NCBI GenBank assembly: GCA_024642665.1
Contig: JAHEAR010000002.1
Span: 8,689-72,688, forward strand
DNA length: 64,000 nucleotides
Direction: 5' to 3'
DNA from: Bacteroidota bacterium
Lineage (GTDB): Bacteria > Bacteroidota > Bacteroidia > Chitinophagales > Saprospiraceae
This document shows positions 27,560-37,622 of the stretch, piece after piece. The notes below the pieces were generated by a model. That model was not told the DNA's origin and did no database searches. It saw only the letters and a list, made by a program, of their open reading frames with translations. Position numbers and translations under genes: made by a program. The stretch's first letter is position 1. Each line of letters starts with the position of its first letter.

Positions 27560-30178
27560 ATGGAAGAGACAGGTCAATCACAATCGGAAGCAAAGAGCTT
27601 TAAGTTCAAGGAACTGAAGGTGTATACCTCTACAGAATGGTTGGCCGATAACAAAAAGAAGTACAGGCAGGTGTACGATCGGCTGGAGGCCTCCTATGTA
27701 TACGCAGAACTGTCTTTTTATAATAAACACTTCGATGTAAAGAATTGGGACGTTGATATCACCTTGCGCTGCCTGTCCATGAAAGCAGCAGGGAAAGAGC
27801 TTTGCCGACTTCGCATACAGCGAAATGTCAGTAAGTACGACAGTGTTGTGTTTATCAGAGAAGGATGGGGAAATAAGAAAGAAGGTACATTTTGGAAGCA
27901 GGGGACCTATTGCTGGGAAGCCATTATTGATGGGGAAAAAGTGGGTTCCAAGTATTTTTATATTGAAGAAAGCACCACCAAAATTGATGGCCAGTCCAGA
28001 TATCTGGAATTGGAATCCCTGCGCCTTTATGAAGGACAGTATGATGATGTGGGGGAAGATGATCGTAGCTACTATACTGCTTTTTCCACCTCAGAAACGC
28101 GGTATATCTATTCTGAATTAATCTTTCAAAACCTTAAAACGGATGAGGCGTGGCAGTGTGAGTTGTTTACCAAATTTTATAATGAAGCCAGAGAATTAAA
28201 AGGGCAGGTGACCAGGCTGCAAACCATTAAAAAAGGGGATGAAAAAGTAAAAGTCACAGCAGGCTGGGGTTCCAATGTCAAAGGATCATGGCGAGCAGGT
28301 CGATATACGGCCGAAATCGTTTTCATGGATAAACTTGTTGCCGTTGTTCCCTTTGAAGTAGGCGAGGAGTTTGTTCAGGGCAATAGCCAGGTACTATGGC
28401 CGGATTATCAACCTGCCCATTTCAAAACGGATTTGGCGATTGGTCAGTCAGAGGAAGCGGTGTTGGCTGAGTTAACGAATATGATTGGCCTGCAGAAAAT
28501 CAAAAAACAAGTCTATGAGCATGCCCAGTATTTGCGCTTTCTTCAATTAAGGAAAGAAAAGGGGTTTAAGGAAAATCAGAACATCAATATTCATTCGGTC
28601 TTTGTGGGCAATCCGGGAACCGGCAAGACCACAGTTGCGCGGATGATGGGTAAGCTCTATCGCCATATGGGTTTATTGTCCAAAGGACACGTACATCAGG
28701 TAGATCGAGTGGATCTTGTCGGGGAGTATATAGGGCAAACCGCCCCTAAAACCAAAGAGTCCATAGAAAAGGCAAGAGGGGGTGTATTATTTATTGATGA
28801 AGCCTATGGTCTTGCACGGGCCAATGATGATACGAAAGATTTCGGTCGGGAGGTTATTGAGATTTTAGTAAAAGAAATGTCCAATGGGCCGGGCGATATA
28901 GCAATCATAGTGGCCGGCTATCCAAAAGAAATGAAATACTTTCTGGACTCTAATCCGGGATTGAAATCGAGGTTTAAGATCCACTATGAATTTTCTGATT
29001 ACCTCCCGCAGGAACTCTCTGAAATAGCAGAATATACCTGTAAGGAAAAAGAGGTAAAGCTCGAGGATCATGCAAAGTTAATGCTGGATGAAATGATCAC
29101 TGAAGCTTTCAGAAACAGAGACCGTAATTTTGGCAATGCCCGCTTTGTCAACGATCTGGTCGAAAAGGCAAAAGTATCACTTGGTCTGCGCATCATGAAT
29201 GAGGCCAAACATCATGACATGAGCCCGGCTGACCTCTCTCTGATACTGGCTGCGGATATAGAACAAATAAAGTCGCTTGAAGCATTTGCCTTGCCCAATA
29301 TTCCGGTGGATGAAAAATTGTTAGCCCTGGCGTTGACAGAGCTAAATGCATTGACCGGTCTGGAAAATGTGAAACAGCAAATCAAAGAGATGATTGACAT
29401 TGTAAAATACCATCAGCTACTGGGAAGAGGGGTGCTGAATAAATTTTACATGCATACCGTCTTTATAGGCAATCCCGGTACCGGCAAAACGACAGTGGCC
29501 CGCATCCTTACGAAAATTTACAAAGCACTTGGAATTCTTGAACGAGGACATATGGTTGAAACAGACCGGCAAGGGCTGGTCGCCGGTTACGTAGGACAGA
29601 CCGCCTTGAAAACCGGAGAAAAGATTGAAGAGGCCATGGGAGGCGTGCTGTTTATTGATGAAGCATATGCGCTGACCAGTTCTATAGGAGGCAATCATGA
29701 TTTTGGGAATGAAGTCGTACAGACGATACTCAAGCAAATGGAGGATAAGCGAGGACATTTTTTCGTTTTCGCAGCAGGATATCCGGACAACATGGATGCC
29801 TTTTTGAAAGCTAATCCGGGACTCAGCTCCCGTTTTGATAAAGTACTAAGATTTGAAGATTACAGCCCGGAGGAATTGAACGAAATAGGCATTAATCTGA
29901 TCCATAGTCTGGATATGAAAATCACGCCTAAAGCGCTGGAACATCTCAATGGTTATTTTAAATTCCTGTATGATTACCGGGATAAATATTTTGGCAATGG
30001 ACGCAGTATCCGACAGGTGATTCACGAAGTCATTAAGAAGCAGAATCTTCGATTGGCCAATGCGATGCATGGGTCCCGAAATCAAGCCAATCTGATCACC
30101 TATGAGGATGTCAAGGATTTTAGCCTCGATAAAAAACTCCTTATTTATCAACGCCAGACGATAGGTTTTCAGAAATAA
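27560..30178 (+). CDS. Double CbbX/SpoVK-type AAA ATPase with duplicated N-terminal module
   Basis: An 872-aa cytoplasmic protein without signal peptide. Residues about 12-135 and 145-275 look like two copies of one beta-rich module: both have a Y-x-Y-x-E-L-x-F segment, then GWG…G(x)W(x)xG(x)Y and a closing D-x-x-V segment. Two AAA domains of the CbbX/EccA/SpoVK subgroup follow: Walker A GNPGTGKTTVAR at about 350 and 636, Walker B GGVLFIDEAY at about 406 and 694, and arginine-finger loops NPGLKSRF and NPGLSSRF. Such ATPases remodel bound partner proteins; the N-module probably picks the partner. Target unknown. Confidence 0.85.
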   Translation: MEETGQSQSEAKSFKFKELKVYTSTEWLADNKKKYRQVYDRLEASYVYAELSFYNKHFDVKNWDVDITLRCLSMKAAGKELCRLRIQRNVSKYDSVVFIREGWGNKKEGTFWKQGTYCWEAIIDGEKVGSKYFYIEESTTKIDGQSRYLELESLRLYEGQYDDVGEDDRSYYTAFSTSETRYIYSELIFQNLKTDEAWQCELFTKFYNEARELKGQVTRLQTIKKGDEKVKVTAGWGSNVKGSWRAGRYTAEIVFMDKLVAVVPFEVGEEFVQGNSQVLWPDYQPAHFKTDLAIGQSEEAVLAELTNMIGLQKIKKQVYEHAQYLRFLQLRKEKGFKENQNINIHSVFVGNPGTGKTTVARMMGKLYRHMGLLSKGHVHQVDRVDLVGEYIGQTAPKTKESIEKARGGVLFIDEAYGLARANDDTKDFGREVIEILVKEMSNGPGDIAIIVAGYPKEMKYFLDSNPGLKSRFKIHYEFSDYLPQELSEIAEYTCKEKEVKLEDHAKLMLDEMITEAFRNRDRNFGNARFVNDLVEKAKVSLGLRIMNEAKHHDMSPADLSLILAADIEQIKSLEAFALPNIPVDEKLLALALTELNALTGLENVKQQIKEMIDIVKYHQLLGRGVLNKFYMHTVFIGNPGTGKTTVARILTKIYKALGILERGHMVETDRQGLVAGYVGQTALKTGEKIEEAMGGVLFIDEAYALTSSIGGNHDFGNEVVQTILKQMEDKRGHFFVFAAGYPDNMDAFLKANPGLSSRFDKVLRFEDYSPEELNEIGINLIHSLDMKITPKALEHLNGYFKFLYDYRDKYFGNGRSIRQVIHEVIKKQNLRLANAMHGSRNQANLITYEDVKDFSLDKKLLIYQRQTIGFQK

Positions 30179-30235
30179 GTCAACTCCATTTGCATAAAGT
30201 GACTATTGTCACATTTCGCTTTAGAATATTGCTAG

Positions 30236-30243
30236 TACTTTTG
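30236..30243 (+). promoter_or_regulatory. -7 box TACTTTTG next to the DUF983 start
   Basis: Exact TAnnTTTG match that ends 4 nt before the ATG at 30248 (10 nt before an alternative ATG at 30254). TTTC at 30214-30217 gives an 18-bp spacer. Confidence 0.5.
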
Positions 30244-30247
30244 AGCT

Positions 30248-30622
30248 ATGAGCATGATTCGCAGCATATTTGGAATGACTTGTCCCCGGTGCCGACAAAG
30301 CAAACTATTCGAAACTCCTATAAAGTTGTCCCGCCCGCTTCGGATGAATAAAAATTGTCCTGTTTGTGGCCAGCGCTTTGAACCGGAACCCGGATTTTAT
30401 TTTGGGGCCATGTTCATTTCCTATATTTTTCTGGCCTTTTTTAGCTTAGGAGTGGCCGGCATGTTGGTTTTTTATTTCCATCGATCAGTCGACTTTGCCT
30501 TTTCTGTCCTGCTGGGTATTCTGGCAGTTATGTTTATTTGGAATCTTCGGTTTAGCCGATCCATCTGGATCCACCTGATGATCAAATATGATCCCAAAGC
30601 GGGAAAGAATGAAGCGCTCTAG
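30248..30622 (+). CDS. DUF983 family membrane protein
   Basis: A 124-aa protein with two CxxC knuckles (MTCPRCRQ and NCPVCGQRF), which probably bind one zinc, and FEPEPGFYFGAMFISY. Two to three transmembrane helices follow. This is the DUF983 family, of unknown function, widespread in Bacteroidota and alphaproteobacteria, sometimes near respiratory genes. A second ATG two codons in (30254) would also fit the promoter-like box. Confidence 0.88.
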   Translation: MSMIRSIFGMTCPRCRQSKLFETPIKLSRPLRMNKNCPVCGQRFEPEPGFYFGAMFISYIFLAFFSLGVAGMLVFYFHRSVDFAFSVLLGILAVMFIWNLRFSRSIWIHLMIKYDPKAGKNEAL

Positions 30623-30648
30623 CGTTTAGATCAAATCACCTGTCAATT

Positions 30649-31407
30649 TCAAATCACCATATCCAATAGTTTCCGATATGACTTTGTATACGGATGTTGA
30701 AAGCCAAGTGTATTGAAAATACCGATGGCAGCTTTCGTTAGTTTGCCCTCCGCAATTTTATTGTTTTTTGTGAGAGCGGCTATAATGGCTTTGATAGCAT
30801 CCTCAAGGCTACCTTTCTGAAGCAGATTTTTAATGGACAAAAGTGTTTCATCTTCTGTTTCCATGAACAGAAATTCTGCCACTTGTCTCAGATAGGAGGC
30901 TTTATCATACAATGGCGTTCCCATCTTAACAGGGGACAAAATTTCTAGCACCCGTTCCGGATGGTCCCATAGCAGTACCTGGCTTAACACAAGCCTGATT
31001 TCGTGCGTATCGGGGTATTGTTCCATCAAAATCTCAAGAGCTTCTATAGAAGGCACTTCTTCGCTATCCAGTAAATGATCCAGTGCAAAGACGCCATCAT
31101 CCGGAAGTGCTTTATCAAGCCAATCCAATATCATTTGCCGAGGTAATGCACCCGCAAATTCATTGATAACTACTCCTCGATAAAACATCTTTACGGCAGG
31201 AATGCTGCGAATATTATAGGTCAAAGCAATATCCTCCTGCATTTGCGTATCAATTTTGACAAGGCTCCAGCGATCATTTTGCTCAGAGGCGATTTGCTCT
31301 ATCACAGGGCCAAGCACTTTACAAGGCCCACACCATTCAGCCCAGAAGTCCACAACCACCGGAATACTAAAACTCCTTTCTATCACTTCTTTATTAAAAT
31401 CGATCAT
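30649..31407 (-). CDS. Thioredoxin-TPR protein (CnoX/YbbN-like)
   Basis: A 252-aa protein whose first ~105 residues are a thioredoxin with intact active site (DFWAEWCGPCK, Cys26 and Cys29), followed by a helical TPR-like region. The architecture is that of CnoX/YbbN, a holdase that works with GroEL and protects proteins during oxidative stress. E. coli CnoX has lost one active-site cysteine; this one keeps both, so it could also reduce disulfides. Convergent with the DUF983 gene. Confidence 0.87.
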   Translation of the reverse strand: MIDFNKEVIERSFSIPVVVDFWAEWCGPCKVLGPVIEQIASEQNDRWSLVKIDTQMQEDIALTYNIRSIPAVKMFYRGVVINEFAGALPRQMILDWLDKALPDDGVFALDHLLDSEEVPSIEALEILMEQYPDTHEIRLVLSQVLLWDHPERVLEILSPVKMGTPLYDKASYLRQVAEFLFMETEDETLLSIKNLLQKGSLEDAIKAIIAALTKNNKIAEGKLTKAAIGIFNTLGFQHPYTKSYRKLLDMVI

Positions 31408-31560
31408 ACTAATATTGTTTCTACTTTTATAGCATCAAAGGATGTTCCTTAGCGGTATTATTGTCTGTTTGGCAGTATTTTCTGCTTCCGGTGACAGAAT
31501 GACACTGTTCAATATGAATAATTGCCTACAATATCGTTATTGAATTCCCATTTTACGCAA

Positions 31561-32877
31561 ATGAAGAGCATTCCTCGTTTATATATTCTTTTTTGTGTTG
31601 TGGGCATGGTATCATGCACGACTACGCAACAGCTGACTTCCGGGTCAAAAAGAACATTTGTCAACGCATGGAAGAAATCAGGACTTTCCAAAAACCAACA
31701 AGTTGGGTTATCCATTTATGATCCCTTGCGCAAAGAAACGCTGATTAGTGATCGAGCTGATAATTATTTCACCTCCGCCTCCAATACAAAAATCCTGACG
31801 CTTTACGCGGCGCTCCAGCTCCTGACCGATACAATTGTTGCCGCTAAATATATTGAAACAAAAGATTCATTATTTATTTGGGGTGCCGGTGATCCTGGTA
31901 CAGGCTATCCGAATATTAAAGCTGACAATGCATTGGTGAATTTCCTCAGTCAAACGGACAAAGTCATTGTTTTTTCGAATGCCCATTTTAAGGCCAGGCG
32001 ATTCGGGCAGGGATGGGCTTGGGATGATTATCCATATGCATTCCAATGTGAAAGAAATGCTTTACCACTGTATGGTAACCGTATTTGGTTTGAAAAAAGC
32101 GAAGATACGATTCAGGTGATACCAAATTATCTAACGTCCGCTGTTTCAATTCAATCCGGGCCCGTAACCGGAACTGCAAAATCAGAATGGGGCGATCGTT
32201 ACATTTTTACTTCCAACCCCTCTATTAAGCGTGAAAGACTGAGTATACCAATTACCTTTTTTGAAAATGATACCCGATTTTCATGGGAGGAAATAACCGG
32301 CAAAACCATCAGCAATACCAATAGAATGTTACCTGAAATGACCACCTCAATTTTTGGCTCATTGAGAGATTCACTATTGAAAGTTATGATGCAGGAAAGC
32401 GATAATTTTGTTGCCGAACAATTACTACTGAATTGTTCATTCATAGAATTAGGCTATCTGTCGGATATCGATTTTATCAAGTCATTCAAGCAGAAATATT
32501 TGTTTAATCTGCCGAATGAGGTCAAATGGTATGATGGCTCAGGCTTGTCAAGATATAATGCATTGACGCCGGCATCGATTATTGATATTCTTGAACGTAT
32601 CTATCAACTAAAAGGGAAGGATTACATAACTACCATTTTTGCGGCAGGCGGTCTTTCAGGCACTATCAGGGAATATTTCAAAGGACCAGCTGATCGACCA
32701 TATGTTTATGCCAAATCAGGTTCACTAAAAAATATTTATTGCCTTAGTGGCTATCTCATTACAAAATCAGGCAAAACCCTTGTGTTTTCATGGATGAATA
32801 ATAACATAAAGGATAATCCTGAGCAAATAAAATCAGCATTTGAGCAATATTTGTTGTTTGTTTGCGACCATTATTAG
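31561..32877 (+). CDS. dacB: D-alanyl-D-alanine carboxypeptidase (PBP4/S13 family) lipoprotein
   Basis: Trims or cross-cuts peptidoglycan peptides in the periplasm. From the ATG at 31561 the protein has a lipoprotein signal (YILFCVVGMVSC), then the three serine-acylase motifs: SxxK in SASNTKIL, SxN in ESDNFVAEQLL and KTG-like KSG in YAKSGSLKN. About 438 aa. The ORF-track start (31522) would block the signal peptide. lysA follows after 5 bp, a pairing of cell-wall/DAP functions. Confidence 0.88.
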   Translation: MKSIPRLYILFCVVGMVSCTTTQQLTSGSKRTFVNAWKKSGLSKNQQVGLSIYDPLRKETLISDRADNYFTSASNTKILTLYAALQLLTDTIVAAKYIETKDSLFIWGAGDPGTGYPNIKADNALVNFLSQTDKVIVFSNAHFKARRFGQGWAWDDYPYAFQCERNALPLYGNRIWFEKSEDTIQVIPNYLTSAVSIQSGPVTGTAKSEWGDRYIFTSNPSIKRERLSIPITFFENDTRFSWEEITGKTISNTNRMLPEMTTSIFGSLRDSLLKVMMQESDNFVAEQLLLNCSFIELGYLSDIDFIKSFKQKYLFNLPNEVKWYDGSGLSRYNALTPASIIDILERIYQLKGKDYITTIFAAGGLSGTIREYFKGPADRPYVYAKSGSLKNIYCLSGYLITKSGKTLVFSWMNNNIKDNPEQIKSAFEQYLLFVCDHY

Positions 32878-32882
32878 AATCC

Positions 32883-34115
32883 ATGGCTATGACACCCTCC
32901 ATTTCGAGTGAAACACTTTTAAGTTATGCGAAGCAATTCGGCTTACCTTTATTTGTCTACGATGCCCAAACAATTTCTACTCAAATAGCAAATCTGAAAA
33001 ATGCTTTTAATGTCCCTTTATTTGAAATCAGATATGCGTGTAAAGCATTAAATACAATTGCCATTCTCCGGCATATCTATCAGCAGGGTTGTGGTATTGA
33101 CACGGTTTCAATGGGGGAGATACAAATTGCTCTGCAAGCCGGCATTCCGCCCGATAAAATAAGTTTTACCCCTTCCGGCGTTCTTTTGGAAGAGTATGCT
33201 TACGCTATTGAGCATGGTGTGCATGTGCATGTCGATCAATTGCATGTATTGGAATGGATGAATGAAAAGTATCCAGGAACGGAAATAACCCTTCGCTTCA
33301 ACCCCGGAGTCATCGCCGGAGGACACCTGAAACTTCAGGTGGGGGCAGAAGATTCTAAATTCGGGATTCACATCAATCAGGTAGAAAAAATCAAAGCCCT
33401 TACGGACAGACTATCGCTTAAAATTGTAGGGGTGCATATGCATCTTGGCTCAGATATTGGCAAGTCAGACAGCTTTGATGAAGCCTATGCCTATGTGCTT
33501 AAGGTCGCTATGCAATGGAAACAAACCCTAAAACAAATTGACCTGGGGGGTGGCTTTAAAATACCTTATCATCCGGATGACCATTCGATCGATATTGAAT
33601 CTTTTGGGCACAAAATCAGCGCACGTTTCAAATCGTTTTGTGAAGAGATCGGACGGGATATTACGATGATCATTGAACCCGGAAAGTATCTTGTAAGTCA
33701 GGCAGGCTATTTATTAATGGAAGTGAGTGGCACGAGGGACATTCAACAAACAGGCTTAGCCTATGTTGCCTCCGGATTTAACCATTTCCTAAGACCGATG
33801 AATTACGATGCCTACCATCATATTCTTAATCTATCCAATCCTCATGGAGAAATCAGTCCTTATGATGTGGTAGGTTACTTATGTGAAACGGATACATTTG
33901 CACACGAAAGACCGATCAGCAAAATCAGAAAAGGAGATGTCCTTTGCTTAATGAATGCAGGGGCTTATGGTTTTACAATGTCTTCCAATTATAATACCCG
34001 GCCACGTCCGGCAGAAGTGCTCGTGCAGGAAAATGGAGAGGGTGTATTGATCAAACGTGCGGAAACCATCGATGATATCCTCCGAACAGACTTAGGCTAT
34101 CAATCACCTCTTTAA
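32883..34115 (+). CDS. lysA: Diaminopimelate decarboxylase
   Basis: Last step of lysine synthesis: decarboxylation of meso-diaminopimelate by a fold-III PLP enzyme. It has the PLP lysine in EIRYACKALNTIAIL, the phosphate-binding GVHMHLGSDIG and IDLGGGFKIPYH, and the C-terminal substrate motif GAYGFTMSSNYNTRPRPAEV. The ATG at 32883 is chosen because it lies 5 bp after the dacB stop and begins the family's N-terminus; the track start is a TTG inside dacB. Coupling to dacB is likely. Confidence 0.92.
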   Translation: MAMTPSISSETLLSYAKQFGLPLFVYDAQTISTQIANLKNAFNVPLFEIRYACKALNTIAILRHIYQQGCGIDTVSMGEIQIALQAGIPPDKISFTPSGVLLEEYAYAIEHGVHVHVDQLHVLEWMNEKYPGTEITLRFNPGVIAGGHLKLQVGAEDSKFGIHINQVEKIKALTDRLSLKIVGVHMHLGSDIGKSDSFDEAYAYVLKVAMQWKQTLKQIDLGGGFKIPYHPDDHSIDIESFGHKISARFKSFCEEIGRDITMIIEPGKYLVSQAGYLLMEVSGTRDIQQTGLAYVASGFNHFLRPMNYDAYHHILNLSNPHGEISPYDVVGYLCETDTFAHERPISKIRKGDVLCLMNAGAYGFTMSSNYNTRPRPAEVLVQENGEGVLIKRAETIDDILRTDLGYQSPL

Positions 34116-34127
34116 GATTCTGTTTTT

Positions 34128-37100
34128 CTATTTCGAAAACGTATGAATTTGTATAGGTCCTTCATTATTTCCGGTAAGCACTGCTTCTTTACCATCTGCC
34201 ATTTTTAACAGGACAAGTTCTCTGACTTCGTCCGGCGCCCAAAAGCCATGTGCTGTGTTTTCTATAAATGCAAAATTTCCATCCGCTTTTTGAAGTAATA
34301 GCGAGCCATTTCCTGAATCAAGTTCTCCGGTCTCAGTTTCCGCATAATTAAAATTACCGGCCAAAAGAATATCCATGCGTCCATCCTGATTAAAATCATA
34401 GACAAGGATGTCATTGGTGGGTTGCAGCTGGGCCTGAAAAGGAATATTCTGTTTGGTGAAAACACCATTATTGTTTTTATACAAGGTAGTTTCAAATGTA
34501 TAGGTGTAATGGTAAGTGGCTTTATCAAGGTCTGATTTGGAAAATATATCTTCCAGGCTTGCTGTGGAATACGGTTTATAGCGTAAAAACTTCTTTTTCA
34601 GCACCGGTACCTGAGCAATGATGGCATCACGTCCGGCATATGGATACAATTTACCCTGATGATAATAACACATGACAGGATCAAGAAATCCATTGTTATC
34701 AAAATCATTTGTCACCAGTGTTACCGGATACGCCTTACTGGTGGTCAGTCGATGATTCAGTCCAAGATTACCTGCTATGATATCCATATCGCCATCCCCA
34801 TCTATATCTTTGATCTCTACAGCTTTCCACCAACCATTTGTTTTATCAAAACCAAAATCATTTGTCTTGTCAACATATTGTTTGCCATCCCAGGAAAACA
34901 CACTGACCGGTATCCATTCGCCCACAATAACAATCTCTGCTTTTCCATCTCCGTTCAAATCAGCAACCTCAATATCAGAAATCATCCCATATCGGTCTAG
35001 TGCCGGAAAGAGTTCAGCGGTGACGTCAACAAATTTTCCTTTGTCATTTCTCAATAAATAACTTTTTGGTGCGGTAGGAAATCGACCGGGGACACTTCTT
35101 CCTCCGATAATAATATCCATGTCTTTATCCCCATCGAAATCAAAAGCTTTAACAGCCCCTGCATTCGTTTTGATGTCAGGAAAATCATTCTGCGCACTGA
35201 ACGCTCCTGAACCATCATTAATGTATTCCCTTACACTGTATTCTTTGGCATTGTCAGGCTTTTCACTCCCCCCGGAAATCACGAGAATATCTAAATCACC
35301 ATCCTGATCAAAATCTTCCAGGACAGAACCACAATCCTCAAAAGCAGCATCTCGTTCAATGACCGGAATAGCAGCTTTCTGAAATCCGCCATTTTTATTT
35401 TGCATAAAAACAACTGCCGGAAAACCGGTGCCGCTACCGGCAAAAATATCCTCCAGTTGATCGCCATTGAGATCTCCAACGGAAAGACAAGGTCCTTCGG
35501 CGGACAACATATAAGGAATTAATTTTTCCGTTTTAAAGTCTACAAATTTATTTTCCTGATGTACCCAATGAATAGCATTCCGTTGCGGAGTAAATAAAGG
35601 TTTGGGGTTCTTTTTCGCATAGCCTTTATAAGCTTCATGATCTCCTTTCTTTAATGCCAGTCTTTGATTAATGCTTACATTTTTCAATATTTCTTTACCG
35701 CCGGAAGGCCATGTGATAATGATCGAATCCACCACCTGCGCCTGATTAAGACCAAAATGAAGCAAGGGCTCTGAAGAGGATAAAAAGCCTTGTGTATTCA
35801 TCAATGTCTGTCGCTGATAATTATCAGAAGTAAAAACTTCTGCAGCAGTACCATAAGCGATAGGATTTTTTTCATCCAGCGTCACGGTTATTTGAAGCCA
35901 ATTCCGGTTAGTAATATCATTGCGATATAAAAATACAGGGTCATCAATATTATGCACGATGAGATCAAGATCACCATCCATATCCAGATCAGCAAAGGCA
36001 GATCCATTCGAAAAAGAAACCTGATCCATTCCCGCCTGCTTACCCGCATCAATAAATGAAAGATGTTGTGAGTTTATATAAAGGTAATTGTTCAACCGCT
36101 TTTCAGGGATCTGATTGAGCACCTCATAGATATCCGGAAAGCGTCTCGGCGTGACCCCTCCACTGCGGTCTATGGAGTCCCGAAAGTAATTGGTATAATC
36201 AAGGTTGGTGATGTCACGCCTATACCCATTGGTCACATAAAGATCTTTCCACCCATCATTATCAAAATCAGCAATTAACGGCGACCAGCTCCAGTCTGTA
36301 GCTGCCACACCTGCATACTGAGCGATATCTACAAACGTATTATTTCCCTTGTTCAATTGCAGCATGTTTCTTCCCACCTGTCGACCATACCCATATTGCA
36401 CAAGTAAGTTGTAACGATCATAAGTCATCACCGTCGCTAATTCTTTATATCGAAAGGGATCTTCTGATTTCATATCCATCACCACTATATCATCCAAACC
36501 ATCGTTGTTAATGTCTGCCACATCAGACCCCATACTGTTCTGACTGGAATGTCTGAGATACTCATAATAATGGTCGGTAAAGGTTCCATTTTTATTATTG
36601 ATGTAGATGTAATCCGGTTCTACGAAGTCATTAGCTACATATAAATCCATCCATCCATCCTGGTCGATATCCACAGGCGTTACACTCAATCCAAATGCTG
36701 AATTGACCAATCCGGCTTCAGCAGTTACATTTACAAAATGGCCATTGTCATTTCTAAAGAGCTGGTTGGATTCAAATGGTGTTTCAGGGGTTGTAATTCT
36801 TTTGACGGTCCCGTCAGGTTGTTCTTTTAATCGGAGCTTTGCCGCATCCTCAAATCCGATGCGGTGATTAAGAATGAATACATCCAGATCCCCATCCCTG
36901 TCATAGTCGAAAAAACATGCCTGATTACTGTCGCTGTTATCGTCCAGACCAAGTTCAACAGCTTTATCCTCAAAATAGGGGATCAGCTTTCCTTTAATAG
37001 GCTTATTGCCCATATTGATATACAGATGGTTGGTCTTCAGGCCATCATCTGTTTTACTGGTTCGACAACTATATAAATCCATTCGTCCATCGCCATTGAC

Positions 37101-37520
37101 ATCCGCCATGGTCACCCCGGTTTTAAACCCTTGAAGCGCGGCTACATTAGCATCTTTGGTGATATCCAAAAATCTGAAGTCGCCAAGATTTAAATACAAT
37201 CTGTTGGGTCCGAAGGCGGTGGAAAAATACAAATCAGGCAATCCGTCACCATTGACATCACCAGCTGCCACACCACAGCCATTGTAGATGTACTCATAGG
37301 TGAAAATATTATAATTGTAATCCTCCTTAAACTTGTTAGAGTGCTTCACACCTGTCCTTTCCTCTGGCATTAGCGTAAAACGAGCACTCACTTCAGGAAG
37401 CACTTCATTCTCCATGACATTAGGTGCTTTTTCCATAGTTCCTTCGGGTTTGCAACTATGAAAAAAAGGAACCATCATCAAGCCAATCACTACAATATGA
37501 TATCGATTCATGCTATACAT
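34128..37520 (-). CDS. VCBS/FG-GAP repeat lipoprotein with ASPIC/UnbV domain (copy 1)
   Basis: A 1130-aa lipoprotein (signal …VPFFHSC). It is built of FG-GAP/VCBS beta-propeller blades with repeated calcium-binding D-x-N-x-D-G-x-x-D loops (DVNGDGLPDLYF, DFDNDGWKDLYV, DLDMDGDLDLIV) and a central UnbV/ASPIC domain (FLSSSEPLLHFGLN…WPSGGKE). Likely an outer-membrane-anchored surface protein. The ATG at 37511 is an alternative start. It is a close paralogue of the next gene, same length and order. Function unknown. Confidence 0.9.
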   Translation of the reverse strand: MYSMNRYHIVVIGLMMVPFFHSCKPEGTMEKAPNVMENEVLPEVSARFTLMPEERTGVKHSNKFKEDYNYNIFTYEYIYNGCGVAAGDVNGDGLPDLYFSTAFGPNRLYLNLGDFRFLDITKDANVAALQGFKTGVTMADVNGDGRMDLYSCRTSKTDDGLKTNHLYINMGNKPIKGKLIPYFEDKAVELGLDDNSDSNQACFFDYDRDGDLDVFILNHRIGFEDAAKLRLKEQPDGTVKRITTPETPFESNQLFRNDNGHFVNVTAEAGLVNSAFGLSVTPVDIDQDGWMDLYVANDFVEPDYIYINNKNGTFTDHYYEYLRHSSQNSMGSDVADINNDGLDDIVVMDMKSEDPFRYKELATVMTYDRYNLLVQYGYGRQVGRNMLQLNKGNNTFVDIAQYAGVAATDWSWSPLIADFDNDGWKDLYVTNGYRRDITNLDYTNYFRDSIDRSGGVTPRRFPDIYEVLNQIPEKRLNNYLYINSQHLSFIDAGKQAGMDQVSFSNGSAFADLDMDGDLDLIVHNIDDPVFLYRNDITNRNWLQITVTLDEKNPIAYGTAAEVFTSDNYQRQTLMNTQGFLSSSEPLLHFGLNQAQVVDSIIITWPSGGKEILKNVSINQRLALKKGDHEAYKGYAKKNPKPLFTPQRNAIHWVHQENKFVDFKTEKLIPYMLSAEGPCLSVGDLNGDQLEDIFAGSGTGFPAVVFMQNKNGGFQKAAIPVIERDAAFEDCGSVLEDFDQDGDLDILVISGGSEKPDNAKEYSVREYINDGSGAFSAQNDFPDIKTNAGAVKAFDFDGDKDMDIIIGGRSVPGRFPTAPKSYLLRNDKGKFVDVTAELFPALDRYGMISDIEVADLNGDGKAEIVIVGEWIPVSVFSWDGKQYVDKTNDFGFDKTNGWWKAVEIKDIDGDGDMDIIAGNLGLNHRLTTSKAYPVTLVTNDFDNNGFLDPVMCYYHQGKLYPYAGRDAIIAQVPVLKKKFLRYKPYSTASLEDIFSKSDLDKATYHYTYTFETTLYKNNNGVFTKQNIPFQAQLQPTNDILVYDFNQDGRMDILLAGNFNYAETETGELDSGNGSLLLQKADGNFAFIENTAHGFWAPDEVRELVLLKMADGKEAVLTGNNEGPIQIHTFSK

Positions 37521-37622
37521 TGGATAATTTCATTTAAGTTTTCCGCAATAAAACTTTACTGTTGTTTATAAAATACCTGAAAGAATTTATTAACCAGCTG
37601 GTATGATCTGGTATAATGTCTC

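Noticed and set aside
31468-31486. Sigma-54-like -24/-12 promoter (TTTGGCAG…TCTGC) before dacB
   Set aside because: The GG-to-GC spacing is 11, not 10, and the -12 part is poor.
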